A DNA stretch of 64,000 nt, from the NCBI RefSeq assembly GCF_036227225.1, contig NZ_CP109444.1, forward strand, positions 9,591,501 through 9,655,500, in the 5' to 3' direction. Source of the stretch: Streptomyces sp. NBC_01478. GTDB lineage: Bacteria; Actinomycetota; Actinomycetes; Streptomycetales; Streptomycetaceae. The notes below the pieces were generated by a model, which ran no database searches, was not told the DNA's origin, and saw nothing but the letters and a program-made list of their open reading frames with translations. Below are positions 16,981 to 25,955 of the stretch, in pieces. Each line of letters begins with the position of its first letter. Positions within the stretch are counted from its first letter, which is position 1. Made by a program: the position numbers and the translations under genes.

Positions 16981-17670
16981 ATGAGTGCCGTCAAGAACAT
17001 CGTTCTCGTACACGGCGGATTCGTCGACGGTTCCGGCTGGCAGTCCGTGCACCGCCTGCTCACCCAGGACGGCTTCAACGTGAGCGTCGTGCAGAACCCG
17101 ACCCTGTCCCTCGAAGGCGACGTCGCCGCCACCCACCGCGCCCTCGACGCGCTGGACGGCCCGGCGGTCCTCGTCGGCCACTCCTACGGCGGCGCCGTGA
17201 TCACCGAGGCCGGACGCCACGACAATGTCGCCGCGCTCGCCTACATCGCGGCCTTCGCCCCGGACAAGGACGAGTCGGTCGGCACCCTGGTCGCCGACCC
17301 GGCGCCCGGCGCGCCCGTGCCGCCCATCCTGCCGCCCGTCGACGGCTTCCTCTTCCTGGACCGGGACAAGTTCCACGCGTCCTTCGCGGGCGACCTGCCG
17401 GCCGAGGACGCCGCGTTCCTGGCCGACGCGCAGGTCCCGTGGGGCCTGGACGCGCTCGGCGGGACGATCACCGAGCCGGCCTGGCGGACCAAGCCGAGCT
17501 GGTACCTCGTCGCGACCGACGACCACATGATCCCGCCGCCGGCCCAGCATCAGATGGCCGAGCGGGCCGGCGCCACCGTGACCGAGGCCGCCGGCAGCCA
17601 CGCCGTCTACGTCTCCCAGCCCGCCGCCGTGGCGGACCTGATCAAGCAGGCCGCGGCCCACCAGGCCTGA
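16981..17670 (+). CDS. Small alpha/beta hydrolase (salicylate esterase/hydroxynitrile-lyase-like)
   Basis: 229 residues from ATG 16981 after AAGGAG. Features: VLVHGGFVDGSGW oxyanion loop, GHSYGG nucleophile elbow about residue 70, DDHMIPP acid and SHAVYVSQP with the catalytic His. This short, signal-less type is common in actinomycetes and annotated only as alpha/beta hydrolase. A close paralogue exists at 25004-25712 on the other strand, sharing long blocks such as PVPPILPPVDG, KFHASFA and PSWYLVATDD, but that copy is frameshifted. A strong hairpin ends this transcript. Confidence 0.9.
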   Translation: MSAVKNIVLVHGGFVDGSGWQSVHRLLTQDGFNVSVVQNPTLSLEGDVAATHRALDALDGPAVLVGHSYGGAVITEAGRHDNVAALAYIAAFAPDKDESVGTLVADPAPGAPVPPILPPVDGFLFLDRDKFHASFAGDLPAEDAAFLADAQVPWGLDALGGTITEPAWRTKPSWYLVATDDHMIPPPAQHQMAERAGATVTEAAGSHAVYVSQPAAVADLIKQAAAHQA

Positions 17671-17701
17671 CCACCGACCGCATGACGTCAACTCCCCGCT
17701 T

Positions 17702-17727
17702 CAGCCCGCCTGTTCACAGGCGGGCTG
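17702..17727 (+). terminator. Hairpin terminator after the alpha/beta hydrolase
   Basis: CAGCCCGCCTG (17702-17712) pairs perfectly with CAGGCGGGCTG (17717-17727) around a TTCA loop. No T tract, as usual in these genomes. Confidence 0.75.
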
Positions 17728-17769
17728 TCCGCGTCGCCACTTGAGCACCCGAGAGGGAAACAGAAACCC

Positions 17770-18621
17770 ATGACGACCGCCGTCCAACCGTCCGTCGCCG
17801 AACAGTCCGAGGCGGAGGCCCTCTACCGCTTCCAGACGGAGACCCCCGAGACCGTCCGCACCGCGCTGGGCATGACCGCCACCCGGATCGGCGGCGGCGT
17901 GGTGCTGTCCATGCGCGAGGACCCCACCCGCTTCTGGAGCAAGGCCCTCGGCTTCGGTGTCACCGAGCCCGTGACAGCCCAACTCGTGGAAGAGGTCTGC
18001 GACTTCTACCGGGCGGCGCGCACCCCGCAGGCCGTCTTCCAGATCGCGCCCGCGTTCCTGCCGAAGGACTGGCCGGAGATCTGCGCACGGGAGGGCATCG
18101 TCCAGGACTCGTCCTGGGTGAAACTCGTCGGCGCGCCCGAGGAGGCCGTCGCCCGCGCCGATGCCGTGGACAGGAAGCCCGACGGCATCACCGTCACCCC
18201 GCTGGAGGCCCAACACGCCCTGGAATGGGGCACGGTGATGATGCGGGCCTTCGGAATGCCGGTCGAGCACTACGCCGAGATGGGCGCCGCGACCGTGACC
18301 CGGCCGGGCTGGCATCCCTACGGCGCCTGGCTGGACGGGGAGTTGGTCGGCACCGGCACCATGCTCGTCCGCGGCGACACCGCGCAGATGTTCGCCGGCG
18401 CCGTACTGCCCCACGCGCGGGCCCGCGGCGGACAGACCGCGCTGCTCGCCGCCCGGGCGCGCAGGGCACGGGAGTTGGGGTGCCGCCTCCTCGTCGCCGA
18501 GACCGGTGCCGAGCAGCCCGGCACCCACAACAGCTCCCTGCACAACATGCTCCGCCTCGGCTTCGAGGTGGCCTACGAACGCCCCAACTGGAGCTGGCAC
18601 CTCGCACCCGAGGAGAGCTGA
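17770..18621 (+). CDS. GNAT-family N-acetyltransferase
   Basis: 283 residues from ATG 17770 after GAGAGGGA. The C-terminal half has the GNAT fold: YGAWLDGELVGTGTMLVRGDTAQMFAGAVLP for the central sheet, then RARGGQTALLAARARRARELG, which holds the acetyl-CoA pyrophosphate loop and following helix, and NMLRLGFEVAYERPNW at the end. The N-terminal 140 residues form an extra domain, as in two-domain GNATs. It should transfer an acetyl group from acetyl-CoA to an amine; the acceptor is unknown. It is convergent with the ATPase-LuxR gene, with only 10 bp between stops. Confidence 0.85.
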   Translation: MTTAVQPSVAEQSEAEALYRFQTETPETVRTALGMTATRIGGGVVLSMREDPTRFWSKALGFGVTEPVTAQLVEEVCDFYRAARTPQAVFQIAPAFLPKDWPEICAREGIVQDSSWVKLVGAPEEAVARADAVDRKPDGITVTPLEAQHALEWGTVMMRAFGMPVEHYAEMGAATVTRPGWHPYGAWLDGELVGTGTMLVRGDTAQMFAGAVLPHARARGGQTALLAARARRARELGCRLLVAETGAEQPGTHNSSLHNMLRLGFEVAYERPNWSWHLAPEES

Positions 18622-18631
18622 GCGGGCGGCC

Positions 18632-21430
18632 TCACGGCAGCGGGCCGGTCAGCGCGTCGCGCAGGCCGCCCCGCGAGGTGACGTTCAACTTCCGGAAGAC
18701 ACTGCGGAGATGGGCCGCCACCGTGCGCGGGGACAGGAAGAGCCGCGCGGCGATCTGCTTGTTCGTCAGCCCGGTGGCGGCCAGTTGGGCCGCCGCCCGC
18801 TCCTGCGGGGTCAGCAGCGCGGGCCGGTCCCGGCCGTCGGACGCGCGGGGCCCGACGGGTTTGACGGGGATGCCGCTCGCCCGCAGTTCGTCGGCCGCCC
18901 GCGCACTCCACGGGGCGGCGCCGAGGCGCTCGAACGTGCCGAGCGCCGCCTCCAGGTGCACCCGCGCCGCGCCGCCCGCCTTCGCGCGGCGCAGTCGCTC
19001 GCCGTAGGCCAGGCAGATCCGCGCCCAGTCGAACGGCCAGCGCTCGGCACCCGGCGTGGCGATCGCCGCCTCGAACAGGTCGTGGTCGATCGTGTCCGGG
19101 CTCGCCATCGCCTCGGCGGCGTCCGTCAGCATGGCCAGCCGGGGCGAGAGCGACGGGATGTCGGTCCGGCGGACCGCCGCCACGTGCACGGCCACCTCCT
19201 CGTGGTGGTCGGTGTGGACCGCGGCCTCGGTGAAGTCCAGCAGGAGCCACAGCGCGTGGGGCATGAACCGGGGCACCTCGCCGGGCGTCACGAGCGCCCG
19301 CAGCAGACGGTGGGCGGTGTCGAAGTCTCCGCCGCCGAGCGCCGACAGGGCCCGGATGTGCCCGGCGTAGACCCGCAGCGCGCCCAGCCCGCGCGGGTTG
19401 CCCCAGGACACGAGCCGGTCGGCGATCCCGCGCGCGGTGGTGTCGTCACCGCGCGCGGCGGCCACAAGTCCCCGCTGGAAGTGGCCCGTCGAGGCCGTCA
19501 GCCGGTAGTCGTACGTCTCGCACCAGCGGAGCCCCTCCTCGGTGATCTCCAGCAGCTCGTCCCACTGGCCGCTCGCGCAGGCGTCGTTGCCCAGCAGGAA
19601 CTGCGCCTGGATCGCCAGGGCCACGGCCCCGCCGTCGCGGCCGTCGTCGACGACCCGGCGCAGTGCGCTGCGGCAGCCCGGGAGCCGGTCGACGTAGGAC
19701 GCGGAGAGCGCGACGCCGAAGACCCGTACGGGATCGGCCTGTTGGTGCAGGCCCAGGACGAGGCGGTCGAGCCGGTCGAGCCAGGGCAGCGCGCCGTACG
19801 CCGGATCGCCGAAGGTGCCCAGGATCAACGGCAGCAGGCGGCGCGAGGCGGGCGGACGGCGTCGCTTCACGACGTCCTCGAAGGAGTGCCACAGTTCCGG
19901 CCGGCCGCCGTAGAAGCACACCATGAGCAGGGTGTTCAGGGCCTCGCGGAAGATGTCCTCGACCGTCTCGCCGTCCTCGGGCCACCCATGGGTGTCGATG
20001 GCGCCGATGAGCAGCCGGTGCGCGGTGTCCACATCGCCCTCGCCGTTGAGGAGTTGACTGGCCGCGGCGGTCGCGGCGGCGAGGGAGTCGACGCCGGACG
20101 GGTCGGCGTGGCCGGCGTTGTCCAGCAGCGCGCGGACGTTGCGCAGATCGCCGGTGATGTTGGCGCCGAGACAGGCAGCCTCCGCCAGCCGACGGGCCTT
20201 GGCCGTGCCCGTGCCGCTCAACTCCGAGGCGCGCAGCAGGGTGGTGATGGCGCCCACGGCGTCCCCGCGGCGCAGGGTGCTGTAGGCCACCTCGTGCAGC
20301 AGGGCGGCCACGTGGTCGTCGAGGCCGACGGCCGCGTCGGCGAGGTGCCGGGCCCGGTGCTCGGAGCCCTCGGGGAGCTCCGCGGCGAGCGCCCGGTGCG
20401 CCGACCGGCGTTCCTCGCTGGTCGACAGGTCCAGCACCGCGGAACGGGTCAGCGGATGCCGGAACTCCAGCCTGCCGGTGACCCCGTCGACCTGGACGAG
20501 CCCGGCCCGCTCGGCGGGGGACAGCCCGGCGAGACCGTCCGGTGCGCCCAAGGCCCGCTGGAGCATGTGCAGTTCACCCGAACCTTCCAGCACGGCGAGC
20601 AGGAGCAGCGTGCGGGTCGCGGCCGGGAGCGCCGCGACCCGGGTGGAGAAGATGCCCTTGAGGCGCTCCGTCAACGGCAGTACGGCGGGCAGGGCGCCCC
20701 GCTCGGTCTGCTGCAGGTCGTTGAGCGGGACCGGGAGTTCGAGCAGGGCGAGGGGGTTGCCCCGGGCCTCCGCGACCAGCCGCCGGCGCACCCTGGCCGC
20801 CATCGCCGGGAACCGGTCCGCCACCAGCTCGTTCGCCGAGACGTCGTCCAGGGGCCGGACCTCGTACTCGGGTATCCCGATGTTGCTCAGGAAGGACTCG
20901 TCACCGGTCCGGGACGCGCCCAGCAGGGCGATCGGGCCGGTGTGCGGGGAGCGGGCGAGGGTGCCCAGGACCGTCGCGCTGGGCCGGTCCACCCAGGCCA
21001 CGTCGTCGACGAGCAGCGCGATTGGACCGGTCCCGGCGGCGGTCCGCGTCAGCAGGGCCTGCACGGCGTTCGCGATACCGAGCAGCTCGGCCGGCTGCTC
21101 CTCGGAATGTCCGCGGACCGCCTGGAGGGTCGCCGCCTGCCGCGCGGGCAGCGCGGGGATCTCCTCGGCCAGGGGGTGCAGCAGTTGGTTCAACGCCGAG
21201 AAGCCGACGCCTCGTTGGAACGGGCAGCCGGAGATCCGCAGCACCCGGAAGCCCGCCTCGGACGTGCGCAGTGCCGCGGCGTCCAGCAGCGCGGTCTTGC
21301 CCACCCCGGCCTCACCGGTCAGCATCAGCCCGGCTCCCCGTGCCCGGGCGGTGCCGAAGTGCCCGTCGAGGACGGCCAGTTCGGCCGATCGTCCGATGAG
21401 AGCCGGCGGGGTGAGGGATGCCGATGCCAT
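18632..21430 (-). CDS. Large ATPase-LuxR transcriptional regulator (AAA/MalT-like)
   Basis: 932 residues from ATG 21430, which follows GGAGG. Walker A GEAGVGKT is at residues 39-46, Walker B about 145 in IALLVDDVAWVD; a TPR-like helical region spans about 380-850; the C-terminal LuxR helix-turn-helix is LTPQERAAAQLAATGLTNKQ with SPRTVAAHLRSVFRKL. This is the large ATP-binding LuxR architecture common in Streptomyces, where it is often an activator of neighbouring genes. It is transcribed toward the GNAT gene and away from the amidohydrolase, which starts 57 bp or more upstream on the same strand, so the two could be cotranscribed. Confidence 0.92.
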   Translation of the reverse strand: MASASLTPPALIGRSAELAVLDGHFGTARARGAGLMLTGEAGVGKTALLDAAALRTSEAGFRVLRISGCPFQRGVGFSALNQLLHPLAEEIPALPARQAATLQAVRGHSEEQPAELLGIANAVQALLTRTAAGTGPIALLVDDVAWVDRPSATVLGTLARSPHTGPIALLGASRTGDESFLSNIGIPEYEVRPLDDVSANELVADRFPAMAARVRRRLVAEARGNPLALLELPVPLNDLQQTERGALPAVLPLTERLKGIFSTRVAALPAATRTLLLLAVLEGSGELHMLQRALGAPDGLAGLSPAERAGLVQVDGVTGRLEFRHPLTRSAVLDLSTSEERRSAHRALAAELPEGSEHRARHLADAAVGLDDHVAALLHEVAYSTLRRGDAVGAITTLLRASELSGTGTAKARRLAEAACLGANITGDLRNVRALLDNAGHADPSGVDSLAAATAAASQLLNGEGDVDTAHRLLIGAIDTHGWPEDGETVEDIFREALNTLLMVCFYGGRPELWHSFEDVVKRRRPPASRRLLPLILGTFGDPAYGALPWLDRLDRLVLGLHQQADPVRVFGVALSASYVDRLPGCRSALRRVVDDGRDGGAVALAIQAQFLLGNDACASGQWDELLEITEEGLRWCETYDYRLTASTGHFQRGLVAAARGDDTTARGIADRLVSWGNPRGLGALRVYAGHIRALSALGGGDFDTAHRLLRALVTPGEVPRFMPHALWLLLDFTEAAVHTDHHEEVAVHVAAVRRTDIPSLSPRLAMLTDAAEAMASPDTIDHDLFEAAIATPGAERWPFDWARICLAYGERLRRAKAGGAARVHLEAALGTFERLGAAPWSARAADELRASGIPVKPVGPRASDGRDRPALLTPQERAAAQLAATGLTNKQIAARLFLSPRTVAAHLRSVFRKLNVTSRGGLRDALTGPLP

Positions 21431-21486
21431 GACGCCTCCCGTAGAGGTGGGCGGGAACAGGAACGGTCGCGACGTCTGTTGCCGGT

Positions 21487-22803
21487 TCACGCGATGCGGG
21501 CGGCCGCTTCGGCGGCCGCGTGCTGGGCGGTGGCGCGGTCCACCGTGACCGTCTCACCGGCCACGACGACGGCCTCGCCCGCGACCCAGACGTCCTGGAC
21601 CGCGCGGGAACCGGCCGCCCACATGAGGTTGGCGAGCAGTCGGCCGTCCTCGACGTCCAGACCCGCGGCGAAGTGCGGTCCGTCCACGGAGAGATGGACC
21701 AGGTCCGCCCAGTTCCCCGGGCGGAGGGAACCGATGTCGGTCCGGCCCAGGGCCGCCGCTCCGGCCGAGGTCGCCATGAGGAAGGCGTCCGCGGCCGTGA
21801 GGGCCATGGCGTCGGCGGTGGCGAGCCGGCAGAACATCATCGCGAGGCGGGCCTCCTCCCACAGGTCGAGGTCGTCGTTGCTCGCGGGCCCGTCGGTGCC
21901 CAGGCCGACCGGGACCGACGCGGCGCGCAGCGCGGCCAAGTGGGCGGTCCCGGAGGCGAGTTTGGCGTTCGAGCCCGGGCAGTGCGCGACACCGGCACCC
22001 GCCTCGGCGAGCAGCCGGATGTCGTCGGCGGAGAGATGCACGGCATGCGCCGCGAGCAGCCGCCCGTCCAACAGCCCGGTCTCCTGGAGCAGTTGGGGAA
22101 CCGAACCGTGCGACTCCCGTTGCGCGACGTCCTCGGCGAGGGTCTCCGCGACATGGATGTGCACCAGGGCGCCGCGCTGTGCCGCCTCGTCCGCCGTGGC
22201 GCGCAGTGCCTCCGGCGGCAGGGTGTACGCGGAGTGCGGTCCATAGCAGAGCTCGACGCGCTCACCCGGTCCGAAGCGCAGGCCGTCCGTGTCGATCCAC
22301 TTGCCGATGGCCGCGAGATCGGTGTGCCAGTCGTCGCCGGGCCGGTCGAAGTAGGCGGGCGCGATCAGGACCCGGCTGCCCGCCTGGAGCGCCGCGTCGG
22401 CCACCTGCTCGGCGTGCGCGTACATCTCGGCGCTGGTCGTCACGCCGTAGCGCAGCATCTCGACGCAGCCCAGCAGCATGCCCGCGTGGGCGTCCCGGGG
22501 GCGCATGCGGCCCTCGGCGGGCCAGACGGCGTCCTGGAGCCAGGACGCCAGCGGGAGGTCGCCGCCGAGGCCCCGCAGGAGGGTCATCGGGGAGTGCGCG
22601 TGGGTGTTGACCAGGCCGGGAGCGAGGATGCCGGACAGGGCGGTCACCGGGACGCCGGCCGGGAGCGGGGGAGCATCGGCGGCCGTACCGCAGTGGGTGA
22701 TACGGCCGTCCGGGCCGACGTCGACCACGGCGTCGCGCAGGACGGAACAGGACGGGTCGGCCGGGAGGACCACAGGGGCGCGAAAACGTCGTGACACGGA
22801 CAA
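21487..22803 (-). CDS. TRZ/ATZ-type amidohydrolase (cytosine/adenosine-deaminase superfamily)
   Basis: About 438 residues. Metal motifs are complete: VNTHAHSP after the N-terminal beta domain, HIHVAE, the AAHAVHLSADD region and LGTDGPASNDDLDLW. These are shared by S-adenosylhomocysteine/methylthioadenosine deaminases, 8-oxoguanine deaminase and triazine hydrolases, so it probably deaminates or dechlorinates a nitrogen heterocycle. Start is uncertain: TTG 22803 lies seven bases after GAGAG, GTG 22797 is next, and ATG 22863 would begin inside a palindrome and has no leader. It is divergent from the AraC gene. Confidence 0.88.
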   Translation of the reverse strand: MSVSRRFRAPVVLPADPSCSVLRDAVVDVGPDGRITHCGTAADAPPLPAGVPVTALSGILAPGLVNTHAHSPMTLLRGLGGDLPLASWLQDAVWPAEGRMRPRDAHAGMLLGCVEMLRYGVTTSAEMYAHAEQVADAALQAGSRVLIAPAYFDRPGDDWHTDLAAIGKWIDTDGLRFGPGERVELCYGPHSAYTLPPEALRATADEAAQRGALVHIHVAETLAEDVAQRESHGSVPQLLQETGLLDGRLLAAHAVHLSADDIRLLAEAGAGVAHCPGSNAKLASGTAHLAALRAASVPVGLGTDGPASNDDLDLWEEARLAMMFCRLATADAMALTAADAFLMATSAGAAALGRTDIGSLRPGNWADLVHLSVDGPHFAAGLDVEDGRLLANLMWAAGSRAVQDVWVAGEAVVVAGETVTVDRATAQHAAAEAAARIA

Positions 22804-22851
22804 GGGAGAGCTCTCTTCCGGACGGGGTGCTGCCAACGCGTACAAGATGCG

Positions 22852-22861
22852 GGACCGGTCC
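22852..22861. promoter_or_regulatory. GGACCGGTCC palindrome in the amidohydrolase/AraC spacer
   Basis: A perfect 10-bp palindrome about 50 bp before the amidohydrolase start. It belongs to the window-wide recurring motif, but its intergenic position makes a regulatory role possible. Confidence 0.4.
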
Positions 22862-22961
22862 AAAAGTTCGCCCCGGGTGGCGTGAACTCGATCACAGGAG
22901 CGGGGAAACGGTGCGCCCGTCCGTCATGGGCACCGCCGGTTTCGGGTGCATAGGATGAGGT

Positions 22962-23909
22962 GTGTCTTCCTGGAGCCAAGCTCTGACCGTCTCCTCCGCG
23001 AGCGCCTGGGACGAGGTCTTCACCGGCCTGCACGGCGCGAGCCGCATCAGCGTGCCGGACCGCCGCACCCCGTGGACCGGGCGCCTGGAGTGGCAGCGGT
23101 CGAAGACCTACAGTCTCGCGCTGTGCTCCGGCGGAGAGGAAGTGGTCGACCGGGACACCCGGCACATCCGCACCGATCCCCGCGGGACCTACGAACTCCT
23201 CGTCCCGCTCTCCGGATCGGCCTGGGTGGAGCAGGGCACGGCGTCCGGCGAGATCGGCCCCGGCGTCATGGCCCTGTGCGACATCGACCGGCCGCTCACG
23301 TACGCGCACGGACCGGACCTCCGCAGCATCTCCCTGATCATGTCCGGCCGGCACCTCGCGGCACGCAGCCCCCTCGCGGCCCGGGGACCGCACCTCCTCG
23401 ACGGCGAGCGCGGACTTGGCCGTGTCGTACGGCAGTTGACCACCACCCTGCACGAGGAGCGCGAGCACCTCTCCGAGACGACCTTCGACATCGCCTGCGA
23501 CCGGCTCCTCGACCTGGTGTGCCTCGCGGCGGAGGGCGGCACCGACTCGGCGCCCACCGGACAGCGGGCGACCGTCGAGGCCGCGATCCGGCGCTACGTC
23601 CGGGAGCACGCCTGCGACCGCGACCTGGACGTCGTCGGCATCGCACGGGCGCTCGGCTGGTCCGCGCGCTACGTCCAGCAGGTGCTCCAGGCCGCCGGCA
23701 CCACCTCCCGCGACCTGATCCGCCGCGAACGGCTGAACGTCGCCAGAACCCGGCTGGCGAACGCGAGTTGGTCCCCGTACTCGATCGCGGAGATCGCCCA
23801 CGCCAGCGGCTTCGGCAGCCACGCCTCCTTCGCCACCGCGTTCCGCGCGGAGTTCGGCATCACCCCGCGCGAAGCCCGGGGCAGGCGGGACTTCGGGGAT
23901 ACGGCCTAG
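22962..23909 (+). CDS. AraC-family transcriptional regulator
   Basis: 315 residues from GTG 22962. The N-terminal two thirds look like the AraC_binding_2 cupin-like sensor domain (YELLVPLSGSAWVEQG, GEIGPGVMALCDIDRP). The C-terminal domain has two helix-turn-helix units: LDVVGIARALGWSARYVQQVLQ and YSIAEIAHASGFGSHASFATAFRAEFGITP. It is divergent from the amidohydrolase and convergent with the phosphotriesterase-like gene, whose stop codon overlaps its own by 3 bp. It likely controls one or both by responding to a small aromatic or heterocyclic ligand, but that is inference from position. Confidence 0.9.
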   Translation: MSSWSQALTVSSASAWDEVFTGLHGASRISVPDRRTPWTGRLEWQRSKTYSLALCSGGEEVVDRDTRHIRTDPRGTYELLVPLSGSAWVEQGTASGEIGPGVMALCDIDRPLTYAHGPDLRSISLIMSGRHLAARSPLAARGPHLLDGERGLGRVVRQLTTTLHEEREHLSETTFDIACDRLLDLVCLAAEGGTDSAPTGQRATVEAAIRRYVREHACDRDLDVVGIARALGWSARYVQQVLQAAGTTSRDLIRRERLNVARTRLANASWSPYSIAEIAHASGFGSHASFATAFRAEFGITPREARGRRDFGDTA

Positions 23910-24898
23910 GAGCCGGCCGGGGTGAAGTACCGGCGCGGGTTGTCGACCAGCATGGTCGTGATCTGCTCCTCGGTGACTCCGGCGGCGCGCAGGGCCGGCA
24001 ACACCTGCTCGTGCAGGTGGAGGTGATGCCAGTTCGGCGCGATCTGCTCCCGTACGCCCGGCGGGAACCAGTCGATGTGGCAGGACGCGTCGTGCGACAG
24101 GACCATCCGCTCGGCGAAGCCCTCGCGCGCGAGCGCCGCGACGGTCGCCACCCGCTGGTCCTCGGGCAGCAGGACGTCCAGACCGAAGCGGTCCATGCCG
24201 ACGTACGAGCCGTTGTCGACGAGCTGGTGCAGATAGTCCAGGTCGGCGGTGTCGCCGCTGTGCCCGATGACGACCGCGCCGAGATCCACGCCCTCGCTGC
24301 GCAGCACGTTCTGCGCGACAAGTCCCGTACGGGCGGCGGCACTTGTGTGCACCGTGATCGGCGCGCCGGTCCGCAGGTGCGCCTGCGCCACCGCGCGCAT
24401 CACCCGCTCCACGCCCGGGGTGAGTTCGCCCTCGATCGCGCACTTCAGGAACGCGGCCCTGATCCCGGTGTCCGCGATGCCCTCGGTGAGTTCGCGGACG
24501 AACAGGTCGGTCATGCCCTCGGGGCCGCCGAGCAGGGTGCCCGGGCCGTGGTAGCGGTAGAAGTCGGGGATGTCGGCGAGCGTGTAAATGCCGGTCGCCG
24601 CAACGATGTTGAGGTCGACCTGCCCGTTCACCTCGGCGACCCGCGCCACGTTGCGGCCGAGCCCGATGACGGTCGGGTCGACGAGCGTGGAGACACCGGT
24701 CGCGGCGAGGGCCTTCAGCCGGGAGACGGCGTCGGCGACGCGCTCCCGCTCGTCCCAGGTCTCCGGGAGGCTCTGCCGGAGTTCCTCACTGACGACGAAG
24801 ACGTGCTCGTGCATCAGGACGGAACCGAGGTCGCTCACGGCCACGGGGCCGCGGACGGTCTGGACGTGGGGGACATCAGGGGCTTGAGGGGTCGTCAT
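23906..24898 (-). CDS. Phosphotriesterase-family metal-dependent hydrolase
   Basis: 330 residues. The amidohydrolase-fold metal motif HEH is at residues 30 and 32 (LMHEHVF), the carboxylated Lys is expected in AAFLKCAIEG, and the later ligands in ITVHTSA, VVIGHSGD and VLSHDASC. This set matches phosphotriesterase-like lactonases (PTE/PLL family), which open lactones or hydrolyse phosphotriesters. The substrate is unknown. Its 3' end overlaps the convergent AraC gene. The broken alpha/beta hydrolase lies 105 bp upstream on the same strand, so they may once have been one transcript. Confidence 0.9.
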   Translation of the reverse strand: MTTPQAPDVPHVQTVRGPVAVSDLGSVLMHEHVFVVSEELRQSLPETWDERERVADAVSRLKALAATGVSTLVDPTVIGLGRNVARVAEVNGQVDLNIVAATGIYTLADIPDFYRYHGPGTLLGGPEGMTDLFVRELTEGIADTGIRAAFLKCAIEGELTPGVERVMRAVAQAHLRTGAPITVHTSAAARTGLVAQNVLRSEGVDLGAVVIGHSGDTADLDYLHQLVDNGSYVGMDRFGLDVLLPEDQRVATVAALAREGFAERMVLSHDASCHIDWFPPGVREQIAPNWHHLHLHEQVLPALRAAGVTEEQITTMLVDNPRRYFTPAGS

Positions 24899-25003
24899 GG
24901 TTCTCCTTCGGTGCGTGCCCGGCGCGGGTCTGTTGAACAGGCGGCCGGGGGAGGGGAGTTGGGGCGGAAGAGGGTGCGGCGGATACAGGAGCTGCCGCAG
25001 ACG

Positions 25004-25712
25004 TCAGCCGTCGGCGGCGTCGGCCGCCGCCAGCCCGACAAGGTGGGCCACCGCGTCCGGCCGGGACACGTACACGCAGTGGCCGGCGTCGGTGCCGGTG
25101 ACCGTGCTGCCCGCCCGCCGGGCCATGGCCCGCTGTACGGGAGGCGGGATCATTCGGTCGTCGGTCGCCACCAGATACCAGCTCGGCTTGTGCCGCCAGG
25201 CCGGTTCACCGATCGCACCGCGGAGCGCGTCGAGCCCCCACGGCACCTGCGAGTCGGCCATGAACTCGGCCTCCGCAGACGGGAGTTCGGCCGCGAAGGA
25301 CGCGTGGAACTTCTCCCGGTCGAGGACCAGGAGCCCGTCGACCGTCGACCGGCGGCAGGATCGGCGGCACCGGCGCACCCGGCTCGGGGTCGGCGATCAA
25401 CGTGTCGACGGACTCGCCCTTGTCGGGCACGAACGCCGCGACGTACACGAGCCCGGCGACCCTCTCGTGATTACCGGCCTCCGTGACCACGGCCCCGCCG
25501 TAGGAGTGCCCGACCAGGATCGCCGGTCCGTCCAGGGCGTCCAGAATCCGCTCGGTCGCCGCGACGTCGCCCGCGAGGGACAGGGCCGGATTCTGTACGA
25601 CGCTCACCCGGAACCCGTCGCCCGTCAGCAGCCGATACACCTCCCGCCACCCGGACCCGTCCACGAACCCACCGTGCACGAGCACCACGTTCCTCACCGG
25701 TTCCGTATCCAT
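25004..25712 (-). pseudogene. Alpha/beta hydrolase broken by a 7-bp tandem duplication
   Basis: Reading from ATG 25712 gives an alpha/beta hydrolase very like the intact gene at 16981 (VLVHGGFVDGSGW, GHSYGG, PVPPILPPVDG). After PPVDG the frame goes wrong, while the remainder (LLVLDREKFHASF to the end, including PSWYLVATDD and GHCVYVS with the catalytic His) continues in another frame to a stop at 25004. The cause is visible: GTCGACC occurs twice in tandem (25337-25343 and 25344-25350); removing one copy restores a 233-residue protein. The nucleophile is before the break and the catalytic Asp and His after it, so the product should be inactive. A recent mutation or an assembly error are both possible. 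Confidence 0.85.
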
Positions 25713-25955
25713 GCCCCCGACTCTTCCAAGCCCACCCGCCGCCGTCTTTCGCCCCGGCGCGCAGTCCTTTCGCGTGGGCGCGGCGTCCGTGCCAAGCGCG
25801 TTCGGCAGCGGGCGCCGTCCGGCGGGCATATCCCCAATAGCGCGCTACGTCATCATCTTCCGCCCCGCGCTGGTACGTTGCTCGGGCGCCGGAGCACCCC
25901 TCATATCCAGGCCCCCGCCGCCCCCCCCGCACCCCACCAAAAGGAGAGCCGTCCA

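Noticed and set aside
18506..22246. A 1246-codon plus-strand frame spanning a regulator and an amidohydrolase gene
   Set aside because: It crosses two well-supported minus-strand genes and an intergenic gap and has only low-complexity Arg/Gly/Ala sequence.
9000..24900. A secondary-metabolite biosynthetic cluster around the two large LuxR regulators
   Set aside because: No PKS, NRPS, terpene or RiPP core enzymes are present; the neighbours are single hydrolases, a dehydrogenase and regulators.
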